In this document: piece after piece, positions 1 through 10,129 of the stretch
Position numbering within the stretch: the first letter of the stretch is position 1
Layout of the letters: every line of letters starts with the position of its first letter
Assembly: GCA_900314585.1 (NCBI GenBank)
Contig: OMVV01000005.1
Coordinates: 1-51,107 of the forward strand
Direction: 5' to 3'
Source: an uncultured Erysipelotrichaceae bacterium
Lineage (GTDB): Bacteria; Bacillota_I; Bacilli_A; RFN20; CAG-826
Length of the DNA stretch: 51,107 bases
Notes under the pieces: model-generated
Seen by the model: the letters and a program-made list of their open reading frames with translations, nothing else
What the model was told of the DNA's origin: nothing
The model's database searches: none
Translations under genes and position numbers: made by a program

Positions 1-124
1 ATGGATGCCTCCATCTAAGTTTAGGGAAGCATCCATGTTGGCCTTATGATATAATCCAGTTAACAAACATTTAGTGTCTAGGAAACTGGGTACCCATCAG
101 TCCTCTTCAAGTCGATATATTTTC
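1..124. other. Intergenic stretch with inverted repeats beyond serS
   Basis: No ORF is supported here. Two perfect dyads are visible: ATGGATGC (1-8) with GCATCCAT, and CCAGTT (56-61) with AACTGG, followed by the palindrome GGGTACCC. Read on the minus strand this lies just after the serS stop and could be a structured 3' end or part of an RNA gene cut by the window edge. I cannot match it to a known RNA family. Confidence 0.4.
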
Positions 125-1405
125 TTATTTCTTTGGCTTAATAACTTCGAGTCCGCCCATCCATGGTCTTAAGACTTCTGGAATAACAACTGAGCCATCG
201 GCTTGTTGATATTGTTCAATGATAGCAGGGAAGACACGTGATGTTGCTAAACCTGAACCGTTAAGGGTGTGAGCAAATTTAGTTTTGCCGGTCTTTTTAT
301 CACGATATCTAATCATTCCGCGACGGGCTTGATAATCGTGAGCGGTACTGACAGAGCTAACTTCTTTATAAATGCCAACACTTGGAAGGTAAACTTCAAT
401 ATCGTAGGTTCTTGCCATTGAAGCAGAGATATCTTCAGCGGCTAATTTCGAAACACGGAATGTTAAGCCGAGTTTTTCCATTAATGAAATGGCTTTGCTA
501 ACCAATTCTTCGAACGCTGGTTGATCGCCTTCTTCGGTGGTATATTGGAACATTTCAATTTTATTAAATTGATAGCCACGAATCATGCCACGCTCTTCGG
601 TACGATACGCACCAGCTTCTTTTCGATAGCATGGAGTGTAAGCAAAATACTTCTTTGGAAGCTCGTCTTCTTTTAAGATTTCATCTCTATGGAAGTTAAC
701 TAATGCTGTTTCGGCAGTTGGAAGAATGAATTTCTTTGGCTCAACATCTTTTAAAGAGAAGACATCATCGATGAATTTTGGGAATTGTCCCGCCACATAT
801 CCAGATTCATAGTTAAGAATGTGTGGAGGAAGCATAAATTGATATCCATCTTTAAGATGTTCGGAAATAAAGAAGTTTAATAATGCCCATTCAAGTTGAG
901 CGCCTAAGCCTGTGTAGACCCAAGTTCCGTGTCCACTCATCTTTGCGCCACGAGCATAATCAATTAAACCGAGGTTTTCACAAAGAGTGACGTGATCCTT
1001 AAGTGGGAAATCGAATTTAACTGGTTTTCCAAATTCATGGATAACCTTGTTGTTTTCTTTTCCACCAGGAAGCAAATCATCATCAGGAAGATTTGGAAGT
1101 GGTAAAAGGAAGGCTTTGATATCTTCTTCAATTTTGGCGAGTTCTTTTTCATCGTCAGCACTCTTAGCGGCGATTGCTTTAACTTTCGCAAAAATCGCAT
1201 TGACATCGCCACCAGCTTTTTTAACTTGTGGGACGCTTGCTGAAAGGTTGTTTCTTTCCATCTTTGCATTCTCGACTGAGAGCAATAATTGCTTTCTACG
1301 ATCATAAAGTTTTAACAAAGGAGCGAAATCAACAACACAGCCTTTCTTGGCTAATTTAGCTTCGATTTGTTTAGGATTTTCAATGATTTGTTTTATATCA
1401 AGCAT
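125..1405 (-). CDS. serS: Seryl-tRNA synthetase
   Basis: Charges tRNA-Ser (and tRNA-Sec where present) with serine in the cytoplasm. The 426-residue length is normal for the family. Residues 1 to about 105 form the antiparallel coiled-coil tRNA-binding arm, and the rest is a class II catalytic core: motif 2 appears as CYRKEAGAYRTEERG and motif 3 as NGSGLATSR near the C-terminus. I chose the ATG at 1405 (protein begins MLDIKQI) because a GAGG ribosome site lies 7 nt upstream; the open frame extends two codons further to a TTG. It lies about 70 bp downstream of gyrA on the same strand, as serS lies beyond gyrA in Bacillus. No T-box is visible in the short leader. Confidence 0.97.
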   Translation of the reverse strand: MLDIKQIIENPKQIEAKLAKKGCVVDFAPLLKLYDRRKQLLLSVENAKMERNNLSASVPQVKKAGGDVNAIFAKVKAIAAKSADDEKELAKIEEDIKAFLLPLPNLPDDDLLPGGKENNKVIHEFGKPVKFDFPLKDHVTLCENLGLIDYARGAKMSGHGTWVYTGLGAQLEWALLNFFISEHLKDGYQFMLPPHILNYESGYVAGQFPKFIDDVFSLKDVEPKKFILPTAETALVNFHRDEILKEDELPKKYFAYTPCYRKEAGAYRTEERGMIRGYQFNKIEMFQYTTEEGDQPAFEELVSKAISLMEKLGLTFRVSKLAAEDISASMARTYDIEVYLPSVGIYKEVSSVSTAHDYQARRGMIRYRDKKTGKTKFAHTLNGSGLATSRVFPAIIEQYQQADGSVVIPEVLRPWMGGLEVIKPKK

Positions 1406-1472
1406 AAACAATCCTCTTTTCTTTTATATAATACGCGCGCGGGGCTTTATAAAATATTCGCGCAAATCTCGA

Positions 1473-4052
1473 TTATTCTTCGGATTTTACTTCTTCAGCT
1501 GGAGAGACTTCAACCGGGGCTTCTTCACCTTCAATTTCATCCTCGTGTGGGACGACAGTGATTGAAGAAACGCGTTGCTTATCATCGTCTAAGCGAATGA
1601 CGCGGACACCTTGAGTGTTACGGTCAGAAACTTTGACTTGATCAAGTGGAATACGAATGACGGTTCCGCCATTGGTGACCATCATCAAATCTTCATCGCC
1701 ATGGACTGCTCTCATCGCCACTAAACGACCATTCTTTGGAGTGGCGTTAAGTGTGGTAACACCTTTTGCACCACGGTGGGTTTCACGATATCTTTCGATC
1801 TCGGACATCTTACCATAACCCTTGGAAGTGATAACTAAGATGTAATTACCTTCTAAGGATGTGGTCATGCCAACAACATAGTTATTGGCTTCATCACCTA
1901 AGTTGATACCAATGACACCACTAGCCGTACGACCAAGTGGACGAGCATCGCTTTCAACGAATTTGACGAGTTTACCACGGTTAGATGCTAAGCAGATTGT
2001 GGTGTTGCCTTCGGTGTATTTAACATCGAGTAAGGAATCGCCTTCACGAAGTGTGATCGCGATTTTACCATTACGTCTAATTGATTCATATTCTGCGACT
2101 GGGGTACGTTTGACGATACCGTTTTTAGTCGCGAAGAATAAGTAGTGGCCTTCGCTATAATCGTAGACTGGAATGATAGAGACGATCTTTTCGCCTTTTT
2201 CAAGGTTGAGTAAGTTTTGGATTGGAATACCTTTGGAAATACGGCTTCCTTCTGGGATCATATATCCTCTTAAACGATACACGCGTCCGAAGGATGAGAA
2301 GAACATGATATCGATGTGTGTCTTGGTGTGAAGCATAATCGCAACATCGTCGTTTTCGTTTGTAGCCATACCTTTAACTCCGCGACCGCCACGATTTTGG
2401 GTGCGGAAGGTTGAGGCTTCCATTCTCTTAACATAGTTATTCTTGGTGAGAGTAATGACGATTTCTTTTTCTGGGATTAACGCTTCATCTTCGATGGTAG
2501 CGGCTTCATCAGAAATATCAGTCTTACGTTCATCAGAATATTTTTCTTTAATTTCTAATAATTCTTGAACAACAACTTCGGTGACATTTTCTCTTGATTC
2601 AAGAATGTGCTTATAGTTAGCAATGTTTTCTTCGAGTTGTTTTCTTTCTTCTTCGAGCTTGCCGGATTCAAGACCAGTAAGTCTACGGAGAGTCATCGCT
2701 AAAATAGCAGCGGTTTGTTCTTCAGAGAAACCAAATTTAGCGATTAAAGCTTTGCTTGCGTCATCTGGTGTGTCAGCTTTCTTGATAGTTTCAACGATTT
2801 CATCGATGTTACCAATTGCTTTTAATAAACCGACAACGATATGATCTCTAGCTTCGTCTTTGGCGAGCAAGAATTTGGTTCTTCTTTCAACGACTTCAAT
2901 TTGGAAATCTAAGTAATGTTTCAAAATGTCGGTAATTGGAAGGATTTTTGGTGCGCCATCAACAAGGCAAAGCATGATGATACCCATACTGGTTTGAAGT
3001 TGGGTCATCTTATAAAGCTGATTCAAGATAACTTCTGGGATTGAGTCATGACGGACATCGATAACGATACGGACTCCTCCTTTGGAGGATTCATCGCGAA
3101 TATCGGTAATACCTTCAATGACTTTGTCTCTAACTAAATGAGCGATTGATTCGATCATGTTAGCTTTGTTAACTTGGTATGGAATTTCATGAACGATGAT
3201 TTGTTTTTTGCCAGTGCGTTCATTTTCTTTAATTTCACATTTGGAACGGATTACGATTGAACCAGTACCGGTTTCAAAATAATCTTTGATTCCGCTTCTT
3301 CCAAGAATGGTCGCGCCAGTTGAAAAGTCTGGGCCATATAAATAGTTGGACATGATTTCAAGTGGAGTGATTTCTGGATTTCTTGCAACCGCGACAACAG
3401 CGTCGATTGTTTCGCCTAAGTTGTGGGTTGGAATATAGGTTGCCATACCAACGGCGATACCATTACTACCATTAACAAGTAAGTTCGGGAAACGAGCTGG
3501 TAAAACGGATGGTTCAACTTCAGTACCATCATAGTTATCAACCATATCAACTGTGTTGCAGTTTAAATCGCGGACCATTTCGGTAGCGAGTTTGGTCATT
3601 CTTGCTTCGGTGTAACGCATCGCAGCAGGTTCATCACCATCGACAGAACCAAAGTTACCATGACCATCGACTAAGGTGTAACGCATAGCGAATGGTTGGG
3701 CAAGTCTAACGAGGGTGCTATAAATAGCAGCATCACCGTGTGGGTGATATTTACCCATAACATCACCAACGATACGAGCGGATTTCTTGTAAGGAGTGCC
3801 TGGGACCATACCAGTGACATGCATACCATAAATGACACGGCGGTGGACTGGTTTACAACCATCGCGGACATCTGGGATTGCACGAGCAACGATGACTGAC
3901 ATCGCATAATCAAGGAATGAGTTCTTGACTTCGGTGGCAAGATCAGCGTCTCTTAATCCTGGAACGATACCTTCTTCGATTTTTTCTAATTCGGCTTCGT
4001 CGACTTCTTTTTCTTCTTCGACGACTTCGTTTTCTTTAATTTCGTCTGCCAT
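1473..4052 (-). CDS. gyrA: DNA gyrase subunit A
   Basis: Breakage-reunion subunit of the A2B2 gyrase that introduces negative supercoils. The 859 residues comprise an acidic N-terminal extension, the winged-helix/tower catalytic core (active-site Tyr in AAMRYTEARM) and a C-terminal beta-pinwheel with the gyrase signature as TQNRGGRGVKG, which supports GyrA rather than ParC. The quinolone-determining segment reads YHPHGDAAIYS: Ala108 replaces the usual Ser (E. coli Ser83) and Ser112 replaces the usual acidic residue (E. coli Asp87). It starts 20 bp after gyrB with an AAGGAG ribosome site and is probably cotranscribed with gyrB. The C-terminus is Glu-rich. Confidence 0.97.
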   Translation of the reverse strand: MADEIKENEVVEEEKEVDEAELEKIEEGIVPGLRDADLATEVKNSFLDYAMSVIVARAIPDVRDGCKPVHRRVIYGMHVTGMVPGTPYKKSARIVGDVMGKYHPHGDAAIYSTLVRLAQPFAMRYTLVDGHGNFGSVDGDEPAAMRYTEARMTKLATEMVRDLNCNTVDMVDNYDGTEVEPSVLPARFPNLLVNGSNGIAVGMATYIPTHNLGETIDAVVAVARNPEITPLEIMSNYLYGPDFSTGATILGRSGIKDYFETGTGSIVIRSKCEIKENERTGKKQIIVHEIPYQVNKANMIESIAHLVRDKVIEGITDIRDESSKGGVRIVIDVRHDSIPEVILNQLYKMTQLQTSMGIIMLCLVDGAPKILPITDILKHYLDFQIEVVERRTKFLLAKDEARDHIVVGLLKAIGNIDEIVETIKKADTPDDASKALIAKFGFSEEQTAAILAMTLRRLTGLESGKLEEERKQLEENIANYKHILESRENVTEVVVQELLEIKEKYSDERKTDISDEAATIEDEALIPEKEIVITLTKNNYVKRMEASTFRTQNRGGRGVKGMATNENDDVAIMLHTKTHIDIMFFSSFGRVYRLRGYMIPEGSRISKGIPIQNLLNLEKGEKIVSIIPVYDYSEGHYLFFATKNGIVKRTPVAEYESIRRNGKIAITLREGDSLLDVKYTEGNTTICLASNRGKLVKFVESDARPLGRTASGVIGINLGDEANNYVVGMTTSLEGNYILVITSKGYGKMSEIERYRETHRGAKGVTTLNATPKNGRLVAMRAVHGDEDLMMVTNGGTVIRIPLDQVKVSDRNTQGVRVIRLDDDKQRVSSITVVPHEDEIEGEEAPVEVSPAEEVKSEE

Positions 4053-4071
4053 AATTATTAATCTCCTTTCC

Positions 4072-6075
4072 TTAGATATCTAAGTTCTTAACGAACTTAG
4101 CGTATTTGTGAATGAACTCTTTTCTTGGTAAGACTTCATCACCCATTAAATCGGTGAAAATCTTATCGGCTTCGATAGCGTCAGACATTGTGACGCGAAG
4201 CATCTTACGAGCTTTAGGATCCATGGTTGTTTCCCAAAGTTGTTCAGCGTCCATTTCACCAAGACCTTTATAACGTTGGAATGGGTATCCAGGTTTGAGG
4301 TTGAGTTGTTTTTTGATGACTTCGAGTTGATCATCGTTATAGGCATAATATTGTTTACCATGATATTCGACTTTGTATAGTGGTGGTTGAGCGATGTAGA
4401 TATAACCTCCATCGATTAACTCACGCATAAATCTAAAGAAGAATGTTAAAAGTAAGATACGAATGTGGCTACCATCGACATCAGCATCGGTCATGATAAC
4501 GATTTTGTGGTAACGAATCTTTTCGACATGGAATTCTGGGTCGATACCCGCACCGATGGCGACGATCATGTTACCAATTTCAGCGTTTTCAAATGCTTTT
4601 TCTTGAGTAGCTTTTTCAACATTAAGGATTTTACCACGAAGTGGTAAGATAGCTTGTGTCTCACGGTCACGGCCGTTTTTAGCACTGCCGCCAGCGGAGT
4701 TACCTTCAACGATGTAGAGTTCGCATTTTTCTGGATCTTTACTGGAACAATCGGATAATTTTCCAGGAAGAGTTGTGACATCAAGTCCAGTTTTACGACG
4801 GACGCTTTCTTGAGCTGCACGCGCTGCCATACGAGCAGTAGCGGCAGTTCTAAGTTTTGTAACGATCGTTTCAGCGACTTTTGGGTTTTCAAGGAGGAAT
4901 CTTTCGAGTTGTTCGCCAACGATTTGAGAGACGATCTTACGAACCTCGCTATTACCTAACTTAGTTTTGGTTTGTCCTTCGTATTGTGGATTTGGGTGTT
5001 TGATGGAGATGATTGCGGTTAAACCTTCCAAAATATCGGATGTTTCTAAATCATCTTGGCCATCTTTAAGAAGTTTGTATTTTCTAGCGTAATCGTTCAT
5101 CACACGACGCATTGCAAGACGGAAACCTTCTTCGTGGGTTCCACCTTCGTGAGTATGAATGTTGTTACAGAATGAGAAGATGGTTGGGTTATAACTTTCG
5201 TTATATTGCATCGCCACTTCACAATAAATATGACCTTTGTCTTCGCCACCAACAATGTATTTTCCTCGACCTTCGCAATAGATGATTTCTTGCATGATTG
5301 GCTGCTTGTTGAAGTTGATTGATTCAACATATTCTTTAATACCGCCTTCGTAGCAGTATTCTTCAGTCTTTCTTTGATCACCACGATCATCATTAACAAT
5401 AATTCTGACCCCTTTGTTAAGATAGGCCATTTGTTTTAAGTGATCACAGATGACGTCATAATCATAAACGGTTGTTTCAGTGAAGATTGTGTCATCTGGT
5501 TTAAAGGTGACGGTTGTGCCGCTTTCTTCAGCCGGGCAATCACCAATACGCTTTAAATGATCAAGTGGCTTACCACCACGACCGAATTTGATGTAGTGGA
5601 TTCCACCATTTTTCTTAACAGTTACTTCTAACCATTCAGATAAGGCGTTAACGACAGATGCACCAACACCATGGAGACCACCAGAAACCTTATAACCACC
5701 GGTTTCACCGAATTTACCACCAGCGTGAAGGATCGTGAAAACAGTTTCGACGCCAGATAAGCCAGATTTGGCAACGATGTCGACTGGAACACCACGACCG
5801 TTATCTTCGACAGTAATTGTGTCTCCTTTGTTGATTGTGACGACGATTTTGTCACAGAAGCCAGCGAGCGCTTCATCGATTGAGTTATCAACGATTTCCC
5901 AAACGAGATGGTGTAAACCCGCGGATGCGGTTGTACCAATGTACATGCCTGGGCGTTTGCGAACCGCCTCAAGGCCTTCGAGAACTTGAAGATCTTTAGC
6001 GCTATAATCGGCATCAGGACGATCTTCAGCTGTTTCGTCGACGTTTAGTTCGACTTGTTCATTAAGTTCTTCCAT
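4072..6075 (-). CDS. gyrB: DNA gyrase subunit B
   Basis: ATPase subunit of gyrase. The 667 residues show a GHKL ATPase domain at the N-terminus ([32 protein letters not shown]), a transducer domain, and a Toprim domain with the metal-binding DADVD motif in [15 protein letters not shown]. The other Toprim motif reads [16 protein letters not shown]: Asn459 stands where most bacteria have Asp (E. coli Asp426), a known quinolone-resistance position. The start codon overlaps the recF stop by one base and has a strong AGGAGG site inside the recF 3' end, so translation is probably coupled. Confidence 0.97.
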   Translation of the reverse strand: MEELNEQVELNVDETAEDRPDADYSAKDLQVLEGLEAVRKRPGMYIGTTASAGLHHLVWEIVDNSIDEALAGFCDKIVVTINKGDTITVEDNGRGVPVDIVAKSGLSGVETVFTILHAGGKFGETGGYKVSGGLHGVGASVVNALSEWLEVTVKKNGGIHYIKFGRGGKPLDHLKRIGDCPAEESGTTVTFKPDDTIFTETTVYDYDVICDHLKQMAYLNKGVRIIVNDDRGDQRKTEEYCYEGGIKEYVESINFNKQPIMQEIIYCEGRGKYIVGGEDKGHIYCEVAMQYNESYNPTIFSFCNNIHTHEGGTHEEGFRLAMRRVMNDYARKYKLLKDGQDDLETSDILEGLTAIISIKHPNPQYEGQTKTKLGNSEVRKIVSQIVGEQLERFLLENPKVAETIVTKLRTAATARMAARAAQESVRRKTGLDVTTLPGKLSDCSSKDPEKCELYIVEGNSAGGSAKNGRDRETQAILPLRGKILNVEKATQEKAFENAEIGNMIVAIGAGIDPEFHVEKIRYHKIVIMTDADVDGSHIRILLLTFFFRFMRELIDGGYIYIAQPPLYKVEYHGKQYYAYNDDQLEVIKKQLNLKPGYPFQRYKGLGEMDAEQLWETTMDPKARKMLRVTMSDAIEADKIFTDLMGDEVLPRKEFIHKYAKFVKNLDI

Positions 6076-7148
6076 TAAGCATTCCTCCTAATAATATTTG
6101 CTTTTTTAACTTCGTATATCGAAGCGTTTTTAACGTTTACTTTTGTGGAAGTTATGAATACTTGTTCTAACTTCTCCAAGAATTTCATCAATCGATCTTG
6201 ATGAGTTTTGTCGAGTTCTGACATTACATCATCAAGGACAACGATTGGTTTTTTGTCCTTATCTTCGATTAGGAAGAAGGGACATAACTTTAAGGCGATT
6301 ACTGCTAAGCGGTTCTCACCTTGTGAACCATGGGTGGAGATGTCTTTGTCATTTAAGAACATCTTCATATCTTCTCTATGGATTCCAATTTGAGTGATTT
6401 TATGACGGATATCACTATCGAGACCTTTTACGTACGCGCGTGTAGCGTTTTTCACAAAGTCTGAATCCACTTTAACAAACGGGTAATATTCAAGGCGCAC
6501 TTCTTGATCAGAGCCTTTGATACTCTTAATAATCTTGCCTAAGATTGCGTTAATTTCGTTCACATAAGCTTGACGATATTTACACAATACTTCTTGCACG
6601 GTGATTAATTGAGTGGTCACAACATTAAGTTGTGTTTGATCAACATTCTCTTCTTTTAGTAATGCATTCCTTTCTTTTAACAGTTTGTCAAATGACATCA
6701 AGTTTTCTAAATAAATCGGCGATTTCTTGGATAAATTGATATCAAGGAAGTTTCTTCTCACCAAAGGTGAGTCATGGAACATCAACGCATCTTTTGGTTC
6801 AAAAACGATGACATTGATGAGGCTAGAGAGTTCGGAAATCTTCTTAATTGGCTTCTTGTTGCAGGTGATCTTTTTGCTTGAAGGGGTCAATATAGCAACG
6901 ATATCTTTGCGGATGGTATCTTCTACTACCCGAGCCTCTATCGACGCGAATTGGCGCTCATTTTTGATTAATTCGCTAGTTTCTGATGTCCTGAACGAGC
7001 GAGCTAATGACAAGAAATGAATCGCTTCAACAATATTGGTCTTTCCTGCGGCATTATCTCCAATGATGACATTTATCTTTGGATCGAAGCTTACTTCCAA
7101 CCTTTCGTAGTTGCGGAAATTCCTGAGAATAAGACGTGAGACAATCAT
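6075..7148 (-). CDS. recF: DNA replication/repair protein RecF
   Basis: SMC-like ATPase that loads RecA at single-strand gaps as part of RecFOR. The 357 residues have the Walker [10 protein letters not shown] near residue 31, an ABC-type signature as HGSQGENRL and Walker B as [13 protein letters not shown]. The start ATG overlaps the TGA of the upstream S4-domain gene by four bases, and its stop overlaps the gyrB start. The order dnaA-dnaN-yaaA-recF-gyrB-gyrA is the classic origin-proximal operon. Confidence 0.96.
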   Translation of the reverse strand: MIVSRLILRNFRNYERLEVSFDPKINVIIGDNAAGKTNIVEAIHFLSLARSFRTSETSELIKNERQFASIEARVVEDTIRKDIVAILTPSSKKITCNKKPIKKISELSSLINVIVFEPKDALMFHDSPLVRRNFLDINLSKKSPIYLENLMSFDKLLKERNALLKEENVDQTQLNVVTTQLITVQEVLCKYRQAYVNEINAILGKIIKSIKGSDQEVRLEYYPFVKVDSDFVKNATRAYVKGLDSDIRHKITQIGIHREDMKMFLNDKDISTHGSQGENRLAVIALKLCPFFLIEDKDKKPIVVLDDVMSELDKTHQDRLMKFLEKLEQVFITSTKVNVKNASIYEVKKANIIRRNA

Positions 7149-7363
7149 TTAATTAAGTATGTCTCGCCTAAGATGACGATTTTGTCTCCTGCTCTGAGCT
7201 TTCTTCCTCTTCTTACATCAAATTCGTCATTGATATAGACATCGTTTTGAGAAAGGAAAAGTTTTGCCTCGCCACCAGTTTGAATGATGTCGGCAAATTT
7301 CAGAAATTGGCCTAAAGTTATGAAGTCAGAAGAGATATTAATTTCTTTGATTTTTTTATTCAT
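7145..7363 (-). CDS. yaaA: Small S4-domain RNA-binding protein YaaA
   Basis: A 72-residue protein that is essentially one S4 RNA-binding domain (ITLGQFLKFADIIQTGGEA, then VYINDEFDVRRGRKLRAGD). The family always sits between dnaN and recF in Firmicutes and probably acts in ribosome assembly; the exact role is unsettled. I chose the ATG at 7363, which has an AAAGG site upstream. The open frame runs 27 codons further, but that extension (with LFILYML) is not family-like. It overlaps the recF start by ATGA. Confidence 0.92.
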   Translation of the reverse strand: MNKKIKEINISSDFITLGQFLKFADIIQTGGEAKLFLSQNDVYINDEFDVRRGRKLRAGDKIVILGETYLIK

Positions 7364-7472
7364 AAAAAGACCTTTTCTTACTCTCGAGATACATTTTAGC
7401 ATATATAAAATAAAAAGGGAATAATAAATTCCCTTATAAATCAATATGTTTTAAAATGTCAAATTTTTAGGT

Positions 7473-8591
7473 TTATGAGCGTAATGGAGTGACCAACATA
7501 TCAATGGAGTCATCTTTGCTATTTTTGACAACAAATGGCTTCATTTCGCCTATAAATGCAATTGTAACATCCTCGCTCTTGCACGCTTTAATCGCGTCAG
7601 CAACAAATGATGATCTAAAGCTGATTTCAAGACGTTCGCCAGAGAATTGGAAAACGTTCAATTTTTCATTGGCGGATCCAACTAAGGATGAGCGAGAAAT
7701 GATTTCAACTTCATCTTCGGTCATGACGACTTTAACAACACCATCATGTTCAGCAGAAAGAAGAGAAACTCTCTCCATCGCCTTTAAAAATTCAGATGAA
7801 TTGACTTCGAGAAAATAATTGAAATTCTTCGGAACAATGTTCTTTGTATTTGGATATTCGCCATTGATTAAACGAGTTGAAATTGTGGTGTTTCCGAAAG
7901 TGAAAATTGCTTTCTTATCGCTTACAGCGATTTCAACAGATTCTGCCTCTTCAAAACTACGGACGATGTCAACCATTTTCTTCGCTGGAATATTGGCGAC
8001 AAAACGGACATCTTGATCAATGTCGATTGACTTACGAGCAAGACGAGCAGTGTCGGTAGCAGTGGCGGTTAAAAAATTGTCATGAGCTTCGATGTTGAGG
8101 GCAGTGAGAATAGGTCTAGTTTCCTTTGTAGAGGCCGCAAAAACGGTTGAATCAACAAGGCTAACTAAATCCTTGGTAGCAACATTTAAGACAGCTCCTG
8201 AGGCATTTAAATCAATTTGAGGATATTCATCAGCTCTGATGGAATTGAGTTTAAAGTTGGATTTGTTATCTTCAATTTCAAGCATCGAGCTGTCGACTAA
8301 ATCAAAAGTGACATATTCTTCTTCTAAATGTCTAACGACTTCTAAAAGAATTTTCGCACCAATAAGAGTTTCACCGTTTTCACTGTTACGGATGATTTCT
8401 TTGTCACCAATCATATATGGAATAACAGTTTGAATTGCAATATTGTTATCACTTCCAAGAATTTCTAATCCTCTTTCGGTTAAAGATAACTTCATGTTTT
8501 GAAGGATTGGAACTTCTGCTTTTGGAGGAACAGCTTTCGAAACCAATGTTAATCCTTTTAACAATTGTTCTCTATTTATAGTAAATCTCAT
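7473..8591 (-). CDS. dnaN: DNA polymerase III beta sliding clamp
   Basis: Ring-shaped processivity clamp for the replicative polymerase and a hub for repair proteins. The 372 residues match the family length and three-fold architecture. Recognisable stretches are MRFTINREQLLKGLTLVSKA at the N-terminus, NGEYPNTKNIVP in the middle and the closing SKDDSIDMLVTPLRS, a variant of the usual hydrophobic M-P-[VML]-R terminus. The AAGGAG ribosome site lies directly next to the DnaA-trio element, so the origin unwinding site and the dnaN leader share the same DNA. Confidence 0.97.
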   Translation of the reverse strand: MRFTINREQLLKGLTLVSKAVPPKAEVPILQNMKLSLTERGLEILGSDNNIAIQTVIPYMIGDKEIIRNSENGETLIGAKILLEVVRHLEEEYVTFDLVDSSMLEIEDNKSNFKLNSIRADEYPQIDLNASGAVLNVATKDLVSLVDSTVFAASTKETRPILTALNIEAHDNFLTATATDTARLARKSIDIDQDVRFVANIPAKKMVDIVRSFEEAESVEIAVSDKKAIFTFGNTTISTRLINGEYPNTKNIVPKNFNYFLEVNSSEFLKAMERVSLLSAEHDGVVKVVMTEDEVEIISRSSLVGSANEKLNVFQFSGERLEISFRSSFVADAIKACKSEDVTIAFIGEMKPFVVKNSKDDSIDMLVTPLRS

Positions 8592-8613
8592 AAATATATC
8601 TCCTTATTTAATC

Positions 8614-8647
8614 TAGTAATAATAAGCTCTGTGGATAATGTGGATAA
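8614..8647. promoter_or_regulatory. oriC unwinding element: DnaA-trios plus two abutting DnaA boxes
   Basis: Two perfect DnaA boxes TGTGGATAA lie end to end (8630-8638 and 8639-8647). They are followed toward dnaN by a short GCTC cluster (8626-8629) and the triplets TAG-TAA-TAA-TAA (8614-8625). Read 3' to 5' away from the box the triplets are AAT-AAT-AAT-GAT, matching the DnaA-trio described for the Bacillus subtilis basal origin unwinding system. The order dnaA, boxes, GC cluster, trios, AT-rich DNA, dnaN is also the Bacillus order. Confidence 0.8.
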
Positions 8648-8721
8648 CTATCTTTCTTTTCTTTAATTCTTTATTCATTTTAGCACACGAATTTTCACGC
8701 GCACACATAATTTTTATAAAA

Positions 8722-10074
8722 TTAAGATTTGAGACGTTCTTTAATCTCAGAAATCGCGGTTTGATATAGCTCATTAGTTTTCAACGATTTCTCCACCTTG
8801 TTTACACCAGACATAACGGTTGAGTGATCCTTACCACCGAAGATGTATCCGATTTTTGTGAATGGTACATCAAGCATTGTTCTGATGAGATACATTGCGA
8901 TATGTCTTGCCATCGTAAGTTTACCTTCACGAGATGGTCCAGTAACTTGTGATGGAGTCAAATTGTAATAATCCGCAACAACGTTGATGATCTTTTGTTC
9001 AGACAATTTTTGTTTTGCATCTTTGACATCGATTAAGTTGTGGAGAGCTTCCATTGCGGTGTCCATATCGATATATTTTGTTGGTTTGTAGTTAGTGACA
9101 TACCACACTAATTTGTTGAGTGCGGAATCAATTTCCCTGACATTTTTCGAGAATTTTTGGCCAATGAAGTCCAAAACGCGTGGATCAAAATAATTAATAT
9201 CAAGAGGACTATTTTCAATTTTGGAACGCAAAATGGCAACACAAGTTGGGACTTCTGGTTGATTGATAACAACAGTTAAACCAGAAGCAAATCTCGATTT
9301 AAGTCTTTCTTCAAATCCTTTAAGTTCAGAAGGCGCTTTATCACTCGTGATAACGACTTGTTTTCCGAGCATCAACAATTTGTTGAATACATCGAAGAAT
9401 AAGACGAGAGTTTTATCCTTGTTTGCGAGGAGTTGAATATCGTCTACTAACACAACATCGTGTGAGGTGATGAATTTCTTCAAAGCATCGATTTGTTTCG
9501 CACCAGAAGCGGTGTCGACAAACTCTTGCAAAAAGTCGCCAGATTCGCAATATAATGCCTTTTTGCCGGGTAATTTTTCACGAACGAAGTTTACAATTGC
9601 CTGCAAAAGATGAGTTTTTCCAAGACCTGGATTCGAATAAATAAATAACGGATTAAAGCCCGCACCTGGGTTAGATGCGATATACATTGCGGCCTGTTTT
9701 GCTTCAAGGTTTGATGGACCAGTTACGAAGTTATCGAATGTTAAGTTTTTGTTAACGATTGAGCTTTTGAAATAATTTGGTTTTTCTTCCGCTGGTGCGA
9801 CAGATTTTAAGTTATCAGGAATATCAAATTTGATTTTGACATCGCTTCCAACTGTCGATCTAACAACATTTTGAATAACATCTAAATATTTAGTAGAAAG
9901 AATTGTTGCTGCTAATTGTGAGTTAACAGCAATGATCATTTTATTTTTATCAAATGAATGAATATAAGATTCGGATAAGAAAACATCAAAAAATCTTACA
10001 TCCTCAACATTTTCTCTAAGTTTTTTATTAATAGCAGACCACAAATTTTGTAGTTCTGTAACTGTCTCAGCCAT
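8722..10074 (-). CDS. dnaA: Chromosomal replication initiator DnaA
   Basis: AAA+ initiator that binds DnaA boxes, melts oriC and loads the helicase. The 450 residues have domain I (1 to about 90), a short linker and the AAA+ domain from about residue 112, with Walker A as SNPGLGKTHLL and Walker B as VVLVDDIQLL. Domain IV ends with the box-recognition motif GGKDHSTVMSGVNKVE. The residues just before GLGKTHLL (YSNP) differ from the common YGGV, but the nucleotide-contacting GxGKT is intact. It is flanked on both sides by DnaA boxes and has its own promoter (TTGATA/TATACT). Confidence 0.97.
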   Translation of the reverse strand: MAETVTELQNLWSAINKKLRENVEDVRFFDVFLSESYIHSFDKNKMIIAVNSQLAATILSTKYLDVIQNVVRSTVGSDVKIKFDIPDNLKSVAPAEEKPNYFKSSIVNKNLTFDNFVTGPSNLEAKQAAMYIASNPGAGFNPLFIYSNPGLGKTHLLQAIVNFVREKLPGKKALYCESGDFLQEFVDTASGAKQIDALKKFITSHDVVLVDDIQLLANKDKTLVLFFDVFNKLLMLGKQVVITSDKAPSELKGFEERLKSRFASGLTVVINQPEVPTCVAILRSKIENSPLDINYFDPRVLDFIGQKFSKNVREIDSALNKLVWYVTNYKPTKYIDMDTAMEALHNLIDVKDAKQKLSEQKIINVVADYYNLTPSQVTGPSREGKLTMARHIAMYLIRTMLDVPFTKIGYIFGGKDHSTVMSGVNKVEKSLKTNELYQTAISEIKERLKS

Positions 10075-10101
10075 AATCTAACCTCTTTTCGCTTGAAAAT
10101 A

Positions 10102-10129
10102 AGTATACTATTAATTAAATTAATATCAA
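10102..10129 (-). promoter_or_regulatory. Putative dnaA promoter
   Basis: On the minus strand, -35 TTGATA (10124-10129), a 16-bp spacer and -10 TATACT (10102-10107) precede dnaA by about 30 bp. DnaA boxes begin about 24 bp upstream of the -35, which would allow autoregulation as in other bacteria. Confidence 0.6.

Noticed and set aside
1-124. 6S RNA, SRP RNA or T-box
   Set aside because: I could not find the conserved core of any of these families, and the segment is cut by the window edge.
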